The position numbers and the translations under genes are program-made. DNA of 64,000 nt from positions 744,001-808,000 of the forward strand of contig JAXBDG010000022.1 of the NCBI GenBank assembly GCA_036320915.1, given 5' to 3'. The DNA is from Linnemannia elongata (taxonomy: Eukaryota > Mortierellomycota > Mortierellomycetes > Mortierellales > Mortierellaceae). A model generated the notes under the pieces. The model did not search any database and was not told the DNA's origin. It saw only the letters and a list, made by a program, of their open reading frames with translations. Positions within the stretch are counted from its first letter, which is position 1; each line of letters opens with the position of its first letter. Shown here piece after piece: positions 1 to 11,286 of this stretch.

Positions 1-51
1 ACCACAATTTCGCGGACCAGGTTTGACAATAAGAAAGAAGGAAGGACTTAC

Positions 52-961
52 GGTGCGGATTGACGTTACGGTCAACAACAAAGATAGTATCCCCTTTCTC
101 CCGCCCATCCCGGATACATCCAACCTCCTGATATGAAGAATAAGTCGCCCTATACACCTTATGTGACATCAAATAGCAACTCCTATGCTCATTCCACAAC
201 CGGAACCCCTTGATCGAATGCCATTTCTCCTTCAACATCTCCCCCGCCTTCAAAGGCTGCTTCGCAGTCCGTGTCCATAACCCCGGGACAGCACCGTCAG
301 GGACCAGTTCGACCCTCCAGGTGGTCTCCTGGGAAGGTTCGCGTGTCCATGGGATACCACGGACTTCTTGGATGTGTGATTTGTTGGATCCGATGGATTC
401 GAGTGTATGGGCGGAGAGGGCGACTTTTGTATAGCAATGCTTCAGGCGGATGAGGTCGCCATCGTAGATGTATCCTTCGAAGGGTGGGAGGTTGTCGGAT
501 TTGGGATTTTTGGCGCGATCGATATAGTTCTGGGATTGACGTTCTTTTGTGGCGAGGTCTGATGGTTCGACTTGCCAGCATGTTAACTCGTCGTCCCATT
601 CTACCAGCTGAATCGCTTGATCTAGAACATTGTATTGAGTTTGCGAAAAGAAGAGGTAGTAATGAGTTGGCTGTTTGGGGGGAGGGGGTCCCATGGAAGC
701 TTGACTGAACTGAAACTGTAGGGGGTTATTGTTGTTCCAAGTATGGCTGCGTAATTTACCGATGGTGCCGTCGCGGGCGTACTCGCCAGGGGTTGAGTGG
801 ACCCATCCACCATTTGAGTTTGCATGTCGGATATGGATCTTGGACTGCCACGCAATATCTGCACACCACCACCACCACCAACAACAAGAACAAGAAGCAG
901 TTAGACATATCATGCAAAAAACATCGCCTGGCACGAAAAGAATTGCCGCTCAGATGTATAA

Positions 962-999
<38 letters not shown>

Positions 1000-3543
1000 A
1001 TACCAGCCATAACACGTTCAACATCGTGCCCCTTCAACGTCATTCGGAACTGTGGACTGACCCAAGAGTCACCCAATCCTGATTTTGAGAGAAGCTGAAA
1101 GTCGATTGCGTAAAGGCCCATGTAGAGCAGCACTGGGAGGATGAGGAGGCAGAGCGAAAGTGCTGTTATTTGCTTTGAAAACTCGCGCTAGAAAATACGA
1201 ACACGACAAAAGAGAAAGGCATGTGAGTGTCTATTCTTGAGTGACATTGGAGTAGCATCGAGATGAAAAAAACAAGAGTGGGACTTACAGTGCTGAGGTA
1301 GAGGTGCTTCCTGGACTCTTGCAAGTACTTGGCGACACAAAGGCCAATCGTGACTAGCGTGAACGATCCCACCCATTTAACACTATTTTCCAACAATGAA
1401 GTCGATTAAAAGTTAGCATTTTAGTAGCCCCTCAATTCTACCATGTCGGCCGAAAAATCCAAGTAGACTTTCTTATTACCTGCTGGACAAGAAAAGGCCG
1501 ACACCGGTTTGGAGAAGCCAAGTCCACCATCCACGCGTAAAAGGGCGATTGCGGTGGTTATAAAAGTTTACCCAGGCGAGGAGGGTGTACCCCATGAAGA
1601 GCATCATTGGTGCGTCCAGTGTCATGAACCTGTTCTGCGTTATCAGCGCGTTCTCTACCGAAAGAAACAAAGTGGTGGCAGTTAGTGTGAGAGTGAGTAT
1701 GGATGAACTTGGTTGGCCAATTAAATGTTAGATGATGAATTCTTACCGAAAGTGAGGAGGATGGCGCAGGTGATAGCAGCCTGAGTTGAGTGTCCTGACC
1801 GCTTGATGGTGAGGTAGGAGATGGGGATGAGACCCACTCCACAGGCTGCTGCAAACATCCGCAGCCCGATAAAAGGAACATTGTTTGGATACAACCTGAA
1901 CAACATAAAAAAACGGTCAAAACCTGGTCAGAATATCGACACAGAAAGATAGAGAACAGATACCATTGAGACACTTGACTGAAAAGAGTGAAAAGGGAAC
2001 GTACTTTCCAGATATAAAGTCGAACTTGCCATCGTATCCGAGTAGATAGGCGACGAGGGAGAATAGCATTTTTCCGAGTGGGGGATGAACGTCGACCACA
2101 AAGTTGCCTTGAAGATAGTCTCGGATATATCCTCCCAAGTGTTGTTCCTCAGACCTATGTGTATCAATCCAATCAAGCCATGTGGTTAATTTCACTCCTA
2201 TCGCTCTCCTCGAATTTTTTTCGTTTTCGTCCGTGCATTGTGCAAAAGAAAATAATGTAAACCTACACAACTGCTGCTGGGATAGCGAGTTTCCAAATCC
2301 TGACAAAGACCGCGACGGTAACAATCAGACCCAGGATGATCCCTTGTCCACGCTTACTCTCCCACCCACGTCTGGCCAACTGCTTCTTCTTCCACCGCTC
2401 ATTCTCGTTCATCCCATCTTCGCCCTCATCCTCATCTACATCCTCATAAGGATCACCACTCGGCAACAGCATATCCCAATCATTCAAAATCCCCCTCATC
2501 CCTCTGCCGCCAGACTTTCTACCGCCCATGCCACCAACAGCGCCGAGAAGGTTCCTGTTGCTGGTCGATTGCTTGGACATGCGCTTCTGGCGGTGTCTAC
2601 GGGGACTGTTCTTGTTACCGAGGTCCATGTCCAGATCATCGTCCGCATCCGACACTGCCCCAGTGGTTGAGGGGCGGTATGTCCGCTGACGCGCGAAGAA
2701 TCCTGTGCTATTGCTGGTAGTGCTAGTACCATTCGCATCAGAGAAACTACCACGACGTGAGGAGCTGGCGCTGGAGAGGGACGCGGGCCCAGGGGAGTAA
2801 AGTGTATTATCAGCGCCAGCGTCGATATTTAGAGAGGTCTCGGACGCGTTGCTGAGATTCCTGCTGTGACTACGTGGGTAGTATCGTTGAGTTGATTGAC
2901 GAGTCGCAGATGTAGTTGTTTGTTGCTGTTGATACGTTGCAACGTGTTGCTGCTGCTGGGAAGGTTGAGGGTGTGGGCGATGGACGTTGGTGTTGAAAGC
3001 ATAAGGCACTGAGGTCGAGATGCCTGAAGGAGAATCGTACCCACTACTATATCCTCCATCATCTATACCGCTACCAGCACCATCTCCACTACGCCGACTG
3101 TAAGCCGGAAGTTGATGCGATTGTTGGTGAAGAGGCGTTGTAGGGTTAGGCGCCGATGCTCCTCTACTTCCTGGTACTTGTGTAGCCGTTGGGTAGGGTG
3201 ACGTCGAGACCGGAGAGCTGGGACCAGATCCATACCCCGTATTATTGTTGTTATACCCTCCTGAGCCATACCCTGTCGTGTGAATGTTCAACCCGACACC
3301 ACTGTAAAATCCTTCGCGGGTTGTAAGTGTTGGAGGCTGTGACGAGTACGAAGACCCATGCTGTTGCTGTTGTGGCTGTTGTGGGGATGGGTTAGACGAG
3401 AGGCTGCCAGTCCTAGACCGCATGGTTGTTGATCCTTGAGTCGAGGGAGGGGATGGAGGGGCTACTCCTCCCCCGGCTGCGTTCGAGAAGGGTAGCTCTT
3501 GCTGCTGCTGCTGCCTTCCTGGGTTGTATCCACCGTACGACAT
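52..3543 (-). CDS. Protein O-mannosyltransferase (PMT family), 3' end off window
   Basis: Transfers mannose from dolichyl-phosphate mannose to Ser/Thr of proteins in the ER lumen. Coding exons read on the minus strand are 3543-2267, 2154-2005, 1895-1747, 1654-1480, 1382-1289, 1187-1004 and 858-52. The next intron starts at 51 and runs off the window. About 945 residues are visible. Residues 1 to about 395 are a Gln/Asn/Ser/Pro-rich cytosolic extension, much longer than usual for PMTs. The first membrane helix follows (GIILGLIVTVAVFVRIWKL), then the luminal loop with the family hallmark DVHPPLGKML, further helices (SVKWVGSF is typical), and MIR repeats in exon 858-52 (IRHANSNGGWVHS). The first-loop Asp-Glu pair reads SEEQHLGG, so Glu replaces the usual Asp. 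The start at 3543 (MSYGGYNPG) is preferred because upstream in-frame sequence looks like leader. The PMT1/2/4 subfamily cannot be assigned from what is visible. Confidence 0.9.
963..998. repeat. A36 homopolymer in a PMT intron
   Basis: There are thirty-six consecutive A on the plus strand, which is a T tract on the coding strand of the PMT gene. It lies 5 nt beyond the 5' splice site of the intron at 1003-859, so it cannot be that intron's 3' polypyrimidine tract. Confidence 0.95.
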
Positions 3544-5766
3544 CCCCGTTTCTTGTCTTGTTATGAGGTGTGTTGACTTGTAGGTTCCTGGGATGAGTTC
3601 CGGCAGTGAGTGTTGAACGTGAGTTTTTTTGCCGGTGCTCAAGATGATGTGCGCGAGGGAAGTGTAAGTGTTAGGAAAGAAGGTGTAAAAGAAGAGGTCG
3701 GAAGGGAAGGAAATGAAAAAGTGACAAAAGAGAAAAAGGTTGAAAATCGAAATGTCAGAGTGGAGACATGGTCCCACAAAGAATGAATGAATGAAATTCT
3801 CTCTGTCTAACCCCCTTTCTTTCTTTTTTTTCTCCTCAGACTAGGTCAGCATGGAATTTCGGGGAGGTATCCTGCGTGAGGGAGTGAGGGATGCAACACC
3901 ATCGATGGTCATTTACAGGGAGAGGGAGAATAAAAAGGAGATGTGGCATGGATGGATATGGCTGGACAAGAAAGAAAAGGGTACAGGGAATCCTCACCGT
4001 AATAAGGACGCGTGCCTTGTTGGAGGGGAGATACTATCGAAGGAGCATCGCAACTATAAAAAAAAAAAAGAACGCCTCGTAGATGATGGACAAGGGAGGG
4101 GTCCACAAGGGTGGAAGTGAGTGGCTAAAGCGTGCAGCAGGCGTTGTTGAGAAATGAAGACAACCCTTCTTGTATAATTCTTCCTGATACGTCCTGGACG
4201 TCCCACATGGCTGCAATGACGATCAAAGGGCGATCAAAGGGTGATCAAAGGGCGATCAAAGGGTGATCAAAGTGCCAAAGGGTGATCGATGACAGGGATA
4301 TGATCAATACCCAATGGCACGCCCCAGAAACTGACGCGAAACTTGAACCTGGACAAAGAAAAGGCGGTCCTCACTTGAGACAGAGCCGGGATGAATGCCG
4401 TTGAAATGCCATGTAAAGTGATAGAGAAAAGAATAGTAAAGAAGAAGAAAGAAGAACGAAGAACGAAGAAGAGGAATGTCGTGGCAGAAACTAAAGATGC
4501 AACGAATAGAGAGGAGAGAGAGTGAAAAAAAGAGCGATTTTGGGGTTGGGATAAAAACAGCCCGGCAACATTTTATCTATGTCTTCTCCACGCACACTCA
4601 CCGGGGTCACACCGATCGGAATAGGCATCGGAGGGGGAGGAGGGGGAAATGAAAGGGAAACAAACATGTTATTACTTTGTTGAGGAGGACACGTTCCCGT
4701 ATTCCCCTGTGGAGAGCCAGACCGACAACAACACCAACAACAACCATAAAAACGATCATTTTGTGAGATCCTGTAGTTCATTCATCTCATGGGATTTGTT
4801 TGTCCGTCCATCCGTCCGTCCGTCCATTCATTGCGGTAATCTCGGCTGCACTGTCTGCCTTAAGGTATTCATTTTCTCTTGAGAGAAAGAAATTAAACAA
4901 CAAAATCAACAGAAAAAGGGATGTGTTTATTTTTCTTGTGCAACCCTTGAACCAAAAAGTATATCATTCCTCAGCACAGGGAGTGTATCTGAGCCGAAGA
5001 AGATGTCAAACTTCGTAATTTGGACAAGGCAAGCCAAGACAACCATGGGCGGATTATATTTCGACCCACGACAAAAAAAAAAGCAGCCAGCCCCAGGAAA
5101 GGAAAAAACAGTAGTCATTTGTAATGACATCCTAAAAAATAGTGGGGTGAGTGAGAGAGACTTGTTTTCTTAGTATTACGCCATTGGAGTATGTCCCAGC
5201 CCAGCAATTGACAATACCTATCGCGTTCGTCCGTGTGTCTGTGCATTGTTATCATTCAGGGCAATCAATCACACAAAGAAACAGAAGGAAAAAAGAAAAG
5301 GCCCAAGCACACTGATGAGACGATGTTAATGCCAAAATGATAATAAATCCATACTAACGAAGCATTGACTGCATGTTTCTCCCTTTTAACCTCCAACGAT
5401 AAAAACGAAGGGCTTATCTTGGCTTAGGGGGGAAAAGACGGGTTCCAGAAGTAATCGCGTCTTGTTATCAATTCTTCCTTTGAGATGACGACAGGCAGGT
5501 ACGAGTGCTCGTCCCTGTTGTTCTCACCCCCAAAATAATGCTCTGTCTGTCGCCAAGGAACCAATTGGACGGAGATATGTGTTCAAATCAAAAGCGGCCA
5601 TACAGTACTCCTCCTCTCCTTCTACCGGAGCCACTGTCGTCTATTTCCTTTTCGACTGTTCGAGAACGAGTCTTTTGTTTTGCATTTGGGTTTGCGACCA
5701 ACTGACCTTCTATTAGTTCTTTTACAGGTTGGTTGCTGGTAGTAAACAAACACTTGAAACCATCAT
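3544..5766. other. Intergenic region, PMT promoter side
   Basis: No convincing gene is seen. The first 300 bp are the likely PMT leader and promoter (pyrimidine-rich on the coding strand). Further on come an array of 11-bp repeats at 4221-4290, a GAAGAA-rich stretch near 4440-4480, and short TCCG repeats near 4803-4826. ORFs here are short, lack codon bias and match nothing recognised. Confidence 0.6.
4221..4290. repeat. Tandem 11-bp repeats, GATCAAAGGGY
   Basis: Five near-perfect copies of GATCAAAGGG are followed alternately by C or T, so the array is also a 22-bp dimer. A degenerate unit (GTGCCAAAGGGT) and GATCGAT follow. The core CTTTGATC resembles sites bound by sequence-specific HMG-box proteins. 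It lies about 0.7 kb upstream of the PMT start codon. Function is unknown. Confidence 0.85.
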
Positions 5767-6003
5767 TTATATACCTAGCCATCTTGATTCGGAAGGTGTG
5801 TTCAAGGATATAGGCGCTTGTTTAGATGGAAGAGGGAGAACAATGAGCAGTTTATGGTAGTCGGGACACTCTCGCAACATAATGGTTTCGCCTTTTAAGA
5901 AGTTGACAGAATGACAAAGAAGGGGGGTCGATCCCCCACCAGGCACCATCACTGGTAACTTTACCTGTGTCACCCACTGATCAAATGGGAGGAACAAGTT
6001 CAT
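5767..6003 (-). CDS. Possible small hypothetical gene (78 codons)
   Basis: This open frame starts MNLFLPFDQW at 6003 and follows a pyrimidine-rich stretch typical of leaders in this window. Near its end it overlaps a second open frame on the same strand (5782-5588, 64 codons), so an undetected intron could join the two. No family is recognised and no homology signal is visible. It may equally be chance. Confidence 0.2.
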   Translation of the reverse strand: MNLFLPFDQWVTQVKLPVMVPGGGSTPLLCHSVNFLKGETIMLRECPDYHKLLIVLPLPSKQAPISLNTPSESRWLGI

Positions 6004-7798
6004 AGTATATTAGATTTGAAGAGAAAGAGAAGAGACTGCAGAGGTAGGATGCACTAGAGAGTTGGTCGTGTCGGGGAGTTTGTTGCTCGCAGTTTTCTGG
6101 TTTTTTTTTCTCCACAAAGAAATGGACGCTCAATCATCGGCGAATTTTTATTTTATTTTCTCCAGATGAACTCTGCGTATAGAATAAGGACAGATATCAG
6201 ACCAATTAAGTGCCAATGCATCATATCGGAGGGGGGCGTTAGTGTGTTCACGATCGAAAGAGAAGATAATCCAGCAACGATACGGGATGCGGAAAAGGAA
6301 GGAAAAGGAGGATAGGATGGCAGGGGTTCTTGGGAGCGAAGGTACTGATGATAATGCTTTCAGTGGACAAGGCAAACAGGTGGATCTTCGACAAGGAGAA
6401 CGAACCCTTAATGAGCCTTAAAGGCAAATATTTTCTCTCCTCTCTCCTTTCTTTCTCTCCCCCTCTTTCTCTCTCTCCGTCCATCTTTGTCTTTTTCTAT
6501 CCAACTGTTTCCAACTCTCTTCAACCTTTTATTGCTCACTTTCTCCCTCTCATTCGTTCACTCGTTCATCCTTTCCATCTTTCTCGCATTGCACTCACAC
6601 TCTGCATTTAGACCCACAATATTCTTCCGCCTCCATCCCCCTTCAAACAACAACAACAAAAAATAGCGACAATCTTGCACCAGCGCAGCCAAGAAAAAAA
6701 AATATTGACAAAAAATAGGCTGTTTGATATAACGGACAACTTCAACAAACATTACAAGGACGACGGTGGCGACGACTATTATTGACGGACTCGACCATTC
6801 TTAGCACTGGATCCCATTTCTATATACACTGCACCTGCTCCTATGACCGTTCGGGAAGGGTGAGTAGCATATTGTTAATGTATCATGCCAATGCCAACGC
6901 CAATGCCAGCCAGGACGCTGATGTTTTATTCTTTGTTGGCCACCAATTTGAAATTGAACCTCGAGGTGGATGTGGCTTGCAATGGCCGTATGGGAGGGGA
7001 CGAGAGGGAAAGAAAGAAAGAAAGAAAAGTAGAGAGAAGTAGGAAAGGAGGATGGGCGGGAACGAAAGAAAGGTAGAGAAGAGAAGGAGAAGGGGATCAT
7101 CGGTGAGAAACAAAAAAAAAATAGAGAAGAGAAGAAGAGGTGGATGGGTGGGAAAGAAAGAAAAGGTAGAAAAGAGAAAGAAAAGGGGATCATCGGTGAA
7201 AAACAAAGAGGAGAAGAGAAAGAAGCGAAGAAAAGAGAAGAAAGGGGGGATCGGTGGGAAAGCAGGAAAAAGAAGGAAAGAGATGAGAAGGAAAGGAGGA
7301 CAAGGCACAGACAGACAAACAGCCAAGGATATATATATATGTTCATCGATGTATTCCCTTCACTCATCGTCCTATCCCATCTCCCACAGTGCCCCACTCC
7401 TCTCCTCTCCTCACCCCATCTCTCTCTCCTCTCCTCTCGTCCCTACTCTCGCCCTGTAGACGTCCCTCCAATTCACTCCCTCCAATTCACTCCCGCTTTT
7501 TTCTTCTTTCTTTTCTTCCTCTCTCACTTGTCCCTTCTCACTCCCACTCTCCCTCTCTCTTCCTCTCTCACTCTCTCGCTCACTCGTCCTTCCTTCTTTT
7601 TTACAGCTCCCCTGCAGATCGTCAACATCCTTCCTTCCCTTCCTTCCTTTTGCTTTCATTCCCTTGAACTCTCACCTCACACCTCCCCTCAATCACGCCT
7701 CTTTTCTCTTACTGACCTTTCTCTCCCTACTCTCTCTCCCTCTCTCTCCCTCTCCTTCATCTCCCATATTCATCATCTCAACTACCCAACCATACTCC

Positions 7799-7829
<31 letters not shown>

Positions 7830-7835
7830 CGACAA
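6004..7835. other. Long 5' region of the Mga2-like gene, purine and pyrimidine blocks
   Basis: No gene is recognised. Strand-asymmetric blocks fill the interval: pyrimidine-rich about 6415-6650, purine-rich about 7000-7320, pyrimidine-rich about 7385-7790, then a run of CAA triplets at 7800-7830 directly before the ATG. The last two features fit a promoter plus 5' leader. The GAAAG-rich and CTCTT-rich ORFs predicted here are low-complexity artefacts. Confidence 0.55.
7048..7270. repeat. Imperfect tandem repeat, about 93-bp period
   Basis: A purine-rich unit containing GGATGGGYGGGAA and, further on, GGGGATCATCGGTGA occurs twice, with the latter motif at about 7092 and 7185. A partial third copy follows (GGATCGGTGGGAA at about 7247). 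It sits inside the purine block upstream of the Mga2-like gene. Confidence 0.7.
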
Positions 7836-10800
7836 ATGTACCAACCAACAACAACCCGCCCACCTCCACCACCGCCTCGTCGTCACAACAGCCTTCAGAT
7901 TGAAATCTCGGGCATCCCTGCCGAGAACGGCAAATGCAGAGTCGAAACACAACTCAAGATCGCCCTACACCTAAAAAACGCACAGAATGAGAGCGTCAAG
8001 GAGTGGAAGCAACTTCGCCTCCCTCACTCGCTGATAGCCAAGGAGAAGCACCGCATGGAAAAGTTCAATGGTAAAAACCACATAATAACTGGAACCCTTT
8101 GTCGTCTGATATCATCTCTCATCACGTCTAATTGCCTACTAAGAGCTACCTTGAGATGGAGATAGAGATGCATGACTGACCAGATGCACCACTTTGCTTA
8201 CAACTATAGGTCGCAGTAAACACATTGAGGACTCGGAGATATTGACGCTCGACGCACGGCTTGTTTGCGACCACGACATGACAAAGATTCTGGAGTGCTG
8301 CGACAACTGCATTGGACGGGAGCGGAAACGAGCACACCGTCGCAAGGAGAGCCAGAAACTGCCAGGACCCCTCTCCTCGATACCTATCTTTGGGTCTATT
8401 AATCCCAAGAATGGTCCAGTCTCTCTCGCCGACGAACCCATCCCACCGACACCAACAGATCCAACTGAATATCAAGCATGGGAGCGACATCGCATTATGG
8501 TTTTCAGCAGCACAGAATATGTGGACATCTCCTCAGGACAGTGTCTTTTACCCACACGCATCACCTGTTACTGTCGCCACCACAACGAGAAAGTTGGATT
8601 TCGGTAAGTCGACAAAGACTTTCTTGGCGCACTGAAAATGGGGAGGAGCACTGCAATCTTCACTGGAGCCACATGTTAACTCGTGTTTCTTGTGCAACCT
8701 TCAATTCTATTTAGCATTCAATTTACAGCCAAGGATTCGACTGGTGCCGTGGTGGCATCTGTACTGAGCAACGCTGTCATGATGATGGACGATCACAAGT
8801 CAGGAAAGCGGCCAACGGCAGGCGCTGCCAAGTCCACATCCTCAACTGCAGTAAGGAAAAGGGCTGCCACTACAGGAACATCTAATGGTGCAACAGCTGC
8901 CGGCTCGACAGAAAACCAAGATGATGGCGATCAAGACGAGCAGCAGAACGATGACGATGACGATCAAGAGGACATGGACCAGGACGATGTCGGCCAAGGT
9001 GATGGTGACGAAATTGACCTGGAAGCTGGACGCCATATACATCAGCACGGTTTTGCAGCAAATGGCATGAAGTTTGAGGATGCAGAGATGGCATCAGGAG
9101 ATATCCTGACACCATTGTCGTCTGCGGCGGAAAGGCTAGGAGCAAAGCGAAGGGTGGTGGATGAAAACGCCATGGAAGGAATCCAAGCGCAGTCGGACGT
9201 CGACCCTTCTCGAGGACCATTCCGTCGGAAAACAAGCCACGACATTCCACAGGGAATTGGCGCTCCGGCATCATTCGTCTCCTCTTCCCATTCCTTTGCA
9301 ACATCACTCCCTACCGACTCACTCGTCTCGCCCTCGCCCTTCATGCCAGGATCACCATTCGCCAACGATTCACAACACAACGCCTTTTCACCATCCTTCT
9401 CACAAGCACTCGACGGGAGCTTTCTCGACCAGAAGAACATCGATATGTTTTTGTCAACCGGGCTGCCTCCATCATTAACACAACAGAACGGATTCCACAA
9501 GTTCTCCAAGGATACATCGGAGAGCGAATCGTCAATGATGGAGTTTACAACATTGGATGAGGCGATGGGTTCTCCTCCCGACGCATTCCAAGCGTCGACA
9601 CTATCAACGGATTCCATTTCGACCACCCAGCCATCCGAGCAAGCCTCACACTCGACTGCGACCACTGCGACCACCAGTCAGGCATTGCCAAAGCGGACGT
9701 CATTCTCCATCCCTACCCCAGCATTCGCCCCTACGTCAATAGCGTCATCCAACCCCTTCAGTTCTGCGGGTATGCTTACGTCCGCCTTCAGTACCACCTT
9801 TTCAGCACCGATGAATGGAATTGCGACCGGCTCAAGCCTTGTAAATGCCCCTGGGATGTCGTCCAGTTTTCTCAACCCGACACAGATGCAGGAGTTTCAA
9901 AACTTTCAGCGTCAGAGTGTGACTCAACAAAAGCAGCAACAGCTGCTTCTTCAGCTTCAGCAAGGCGTCCAAAACCAGAGCAAGCTACAAATGGAGGCCA
10001 AACCTGTACCATGGACCACCAACAAAGCCGAAAACAAGGACCCTTACTGGAAGATGCGTATGGCCATGTCCCAAACGACCAGCCCTTCGTCGTCAGCATT
10101 CATTCCCATCCCGACTTCTTTGCCAGAGGACGGCGACAAGGCAGCCACGCCAAAGCCCAGCCCCGATACTAACGCTACAGAAATATCGACACCCACCGCG
10201 GAGGCTCCACTCGCACCCAAGAAGAGAGGTCGTCCACGAAAGGCAGCTGCCCCAAATGCCTCGGAAGCTAGCTCACCTGTACTCTCTGCGTTGCCACCGT
10301 CACCGACGCCATCAGTGGCATCGCTTGCGCCACCCTCTACAACAGCCGCTTCTGCTGCCGCAGCCCAGTTCTTGTTGTTTCAGCAACGCCAACAGCAACA
10401 GTTGCAGCATCACCAACAACAGCTCCAGCAACAGCAGAAGCAGGCGATCCTCGCTCGACAGAAGCCAAGAGTCCAAAAACTCATTCCTTCTCGTGGACCT
10501 GTGGAAGGAGGTGTGGAGATTACGCTGTTGGGTAGCGGGTTTTTTCCGGGCATGGTGCCTACATTCGATGGCGTTCCAGCTCAGAACGTGCAGTACTATG
10601 GACCTGAGACGGTGATTTGCCGGTTGCCGCCACGAAACTTCCCTGGATCGGTCGTAGTCAAGGCGCAGAGTCAACTGAGCGCAGCGGTGGCGGCAGGACC
10701 AGGAACATCGACGGACGATCCCAACAGCAACGAGCTCGTCAGGACGATGACCCAGCTCTTTGGAGGGCCCACGGCTGCTCAGCAGATTTTGGGAGACGAC

Positions 10801-11040
10801 GACGTTGGAGTGTTGTTTGAGTATGAGGAGAGCAAGGGCGATCGAGAGTTGATTGCTCTGGCGCTACAGGTTTTGGGCATGAAGATGAGTGGTCGAGTCG
10901 AGCCTCCTCACCAGGTTGCCATGAGAATCATGGGCACCGCCGCTGCATCCAACGCCATCATGGGTCAAGAGTTCAACGCTCTTTCCGCAGGATCGTCCTC
11001 GACGTCGCAACAGTCGTTGCAAATGCAACAGCTTCAACTC

Positions 11041-11077
<37 letters not shown>

Positions 11078-11286
11078 GCGCACTGCTAGGATTTGGTCAA
11101 CAGTTCAATGGCTTACAGCCTAATGGTCTTGCACAGCAGCAACAGCAACAGGGTCAGAACGTCTTCCAGCCACAGTCGAGCCAAAGCGCAGGACCGACCA
11201 ATGGAAGTGCGCTCGGTGCGGGTATCTTAGGATTTGGAGGGTTCCTGAACTCGAACTCTGGTGCTAACGGAGGAGGAAGCATCTAG
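7836..11286 (+). CDS. Mga2/Spt23-like transcription factor with IPT/TIG domain, soluble form
   Basis: Exons are 7836-8070, 8210-8603 and 8715-11286, giving 1066 residues. The N-terminal part (SLQIEISGIPAENGKCRVET; CDNCIGRERKRAHRRKES) matches the conserved N-terminal region of the Mga2/Spt23 family, which in yeasts controls fatty-acid desaturase and hypoxic genes. An acidic Asp/Gln stretch follows (about 275-315), then long Ser/Thr/Pro/Gln linkers, an AT-hook (KRGRPRK, about residue 713), poly-Gln, the IPT/TIG domain (about 794-875, PSRGPVEGGVEITLLGSGFF) and a conserved tail block (ALALQVLGMKMSG). It then ends in poly-Gln. Yeast Mga2/Spt23 continue with ankyrin repeats and a C-terminal ER anchor; neither is present before the stop at 11284. 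An ER-tethered, processed precursor is therefore unlikely here. AATAAA lies at 11500. Confidence 0.85.

Noticed and set aside
5920..5960. GGGGGGTCGATCCCCC near 5920-5936, like a tRNA T-arm
   Set aside because: The loop is too small for a T-arm, and no anticodon arm, D-arm or acceptor pairing could be found on either strand.
7052..7974. Long Lys/Glu/Arg and Ser/Leu/Pro frames across the purine and pyrimidine blocks
   Set aside because: They are low-complexity translations of repeats, are open on several frames at once, and the real start at 7836 lies in another frame.
9042..9674. 210-codon minus-strand ORF opposite the Mga2-like gene
   Set aside because: It is a shadow of the Ser/Thr-rich coding exon, with no family signal and no promoter.
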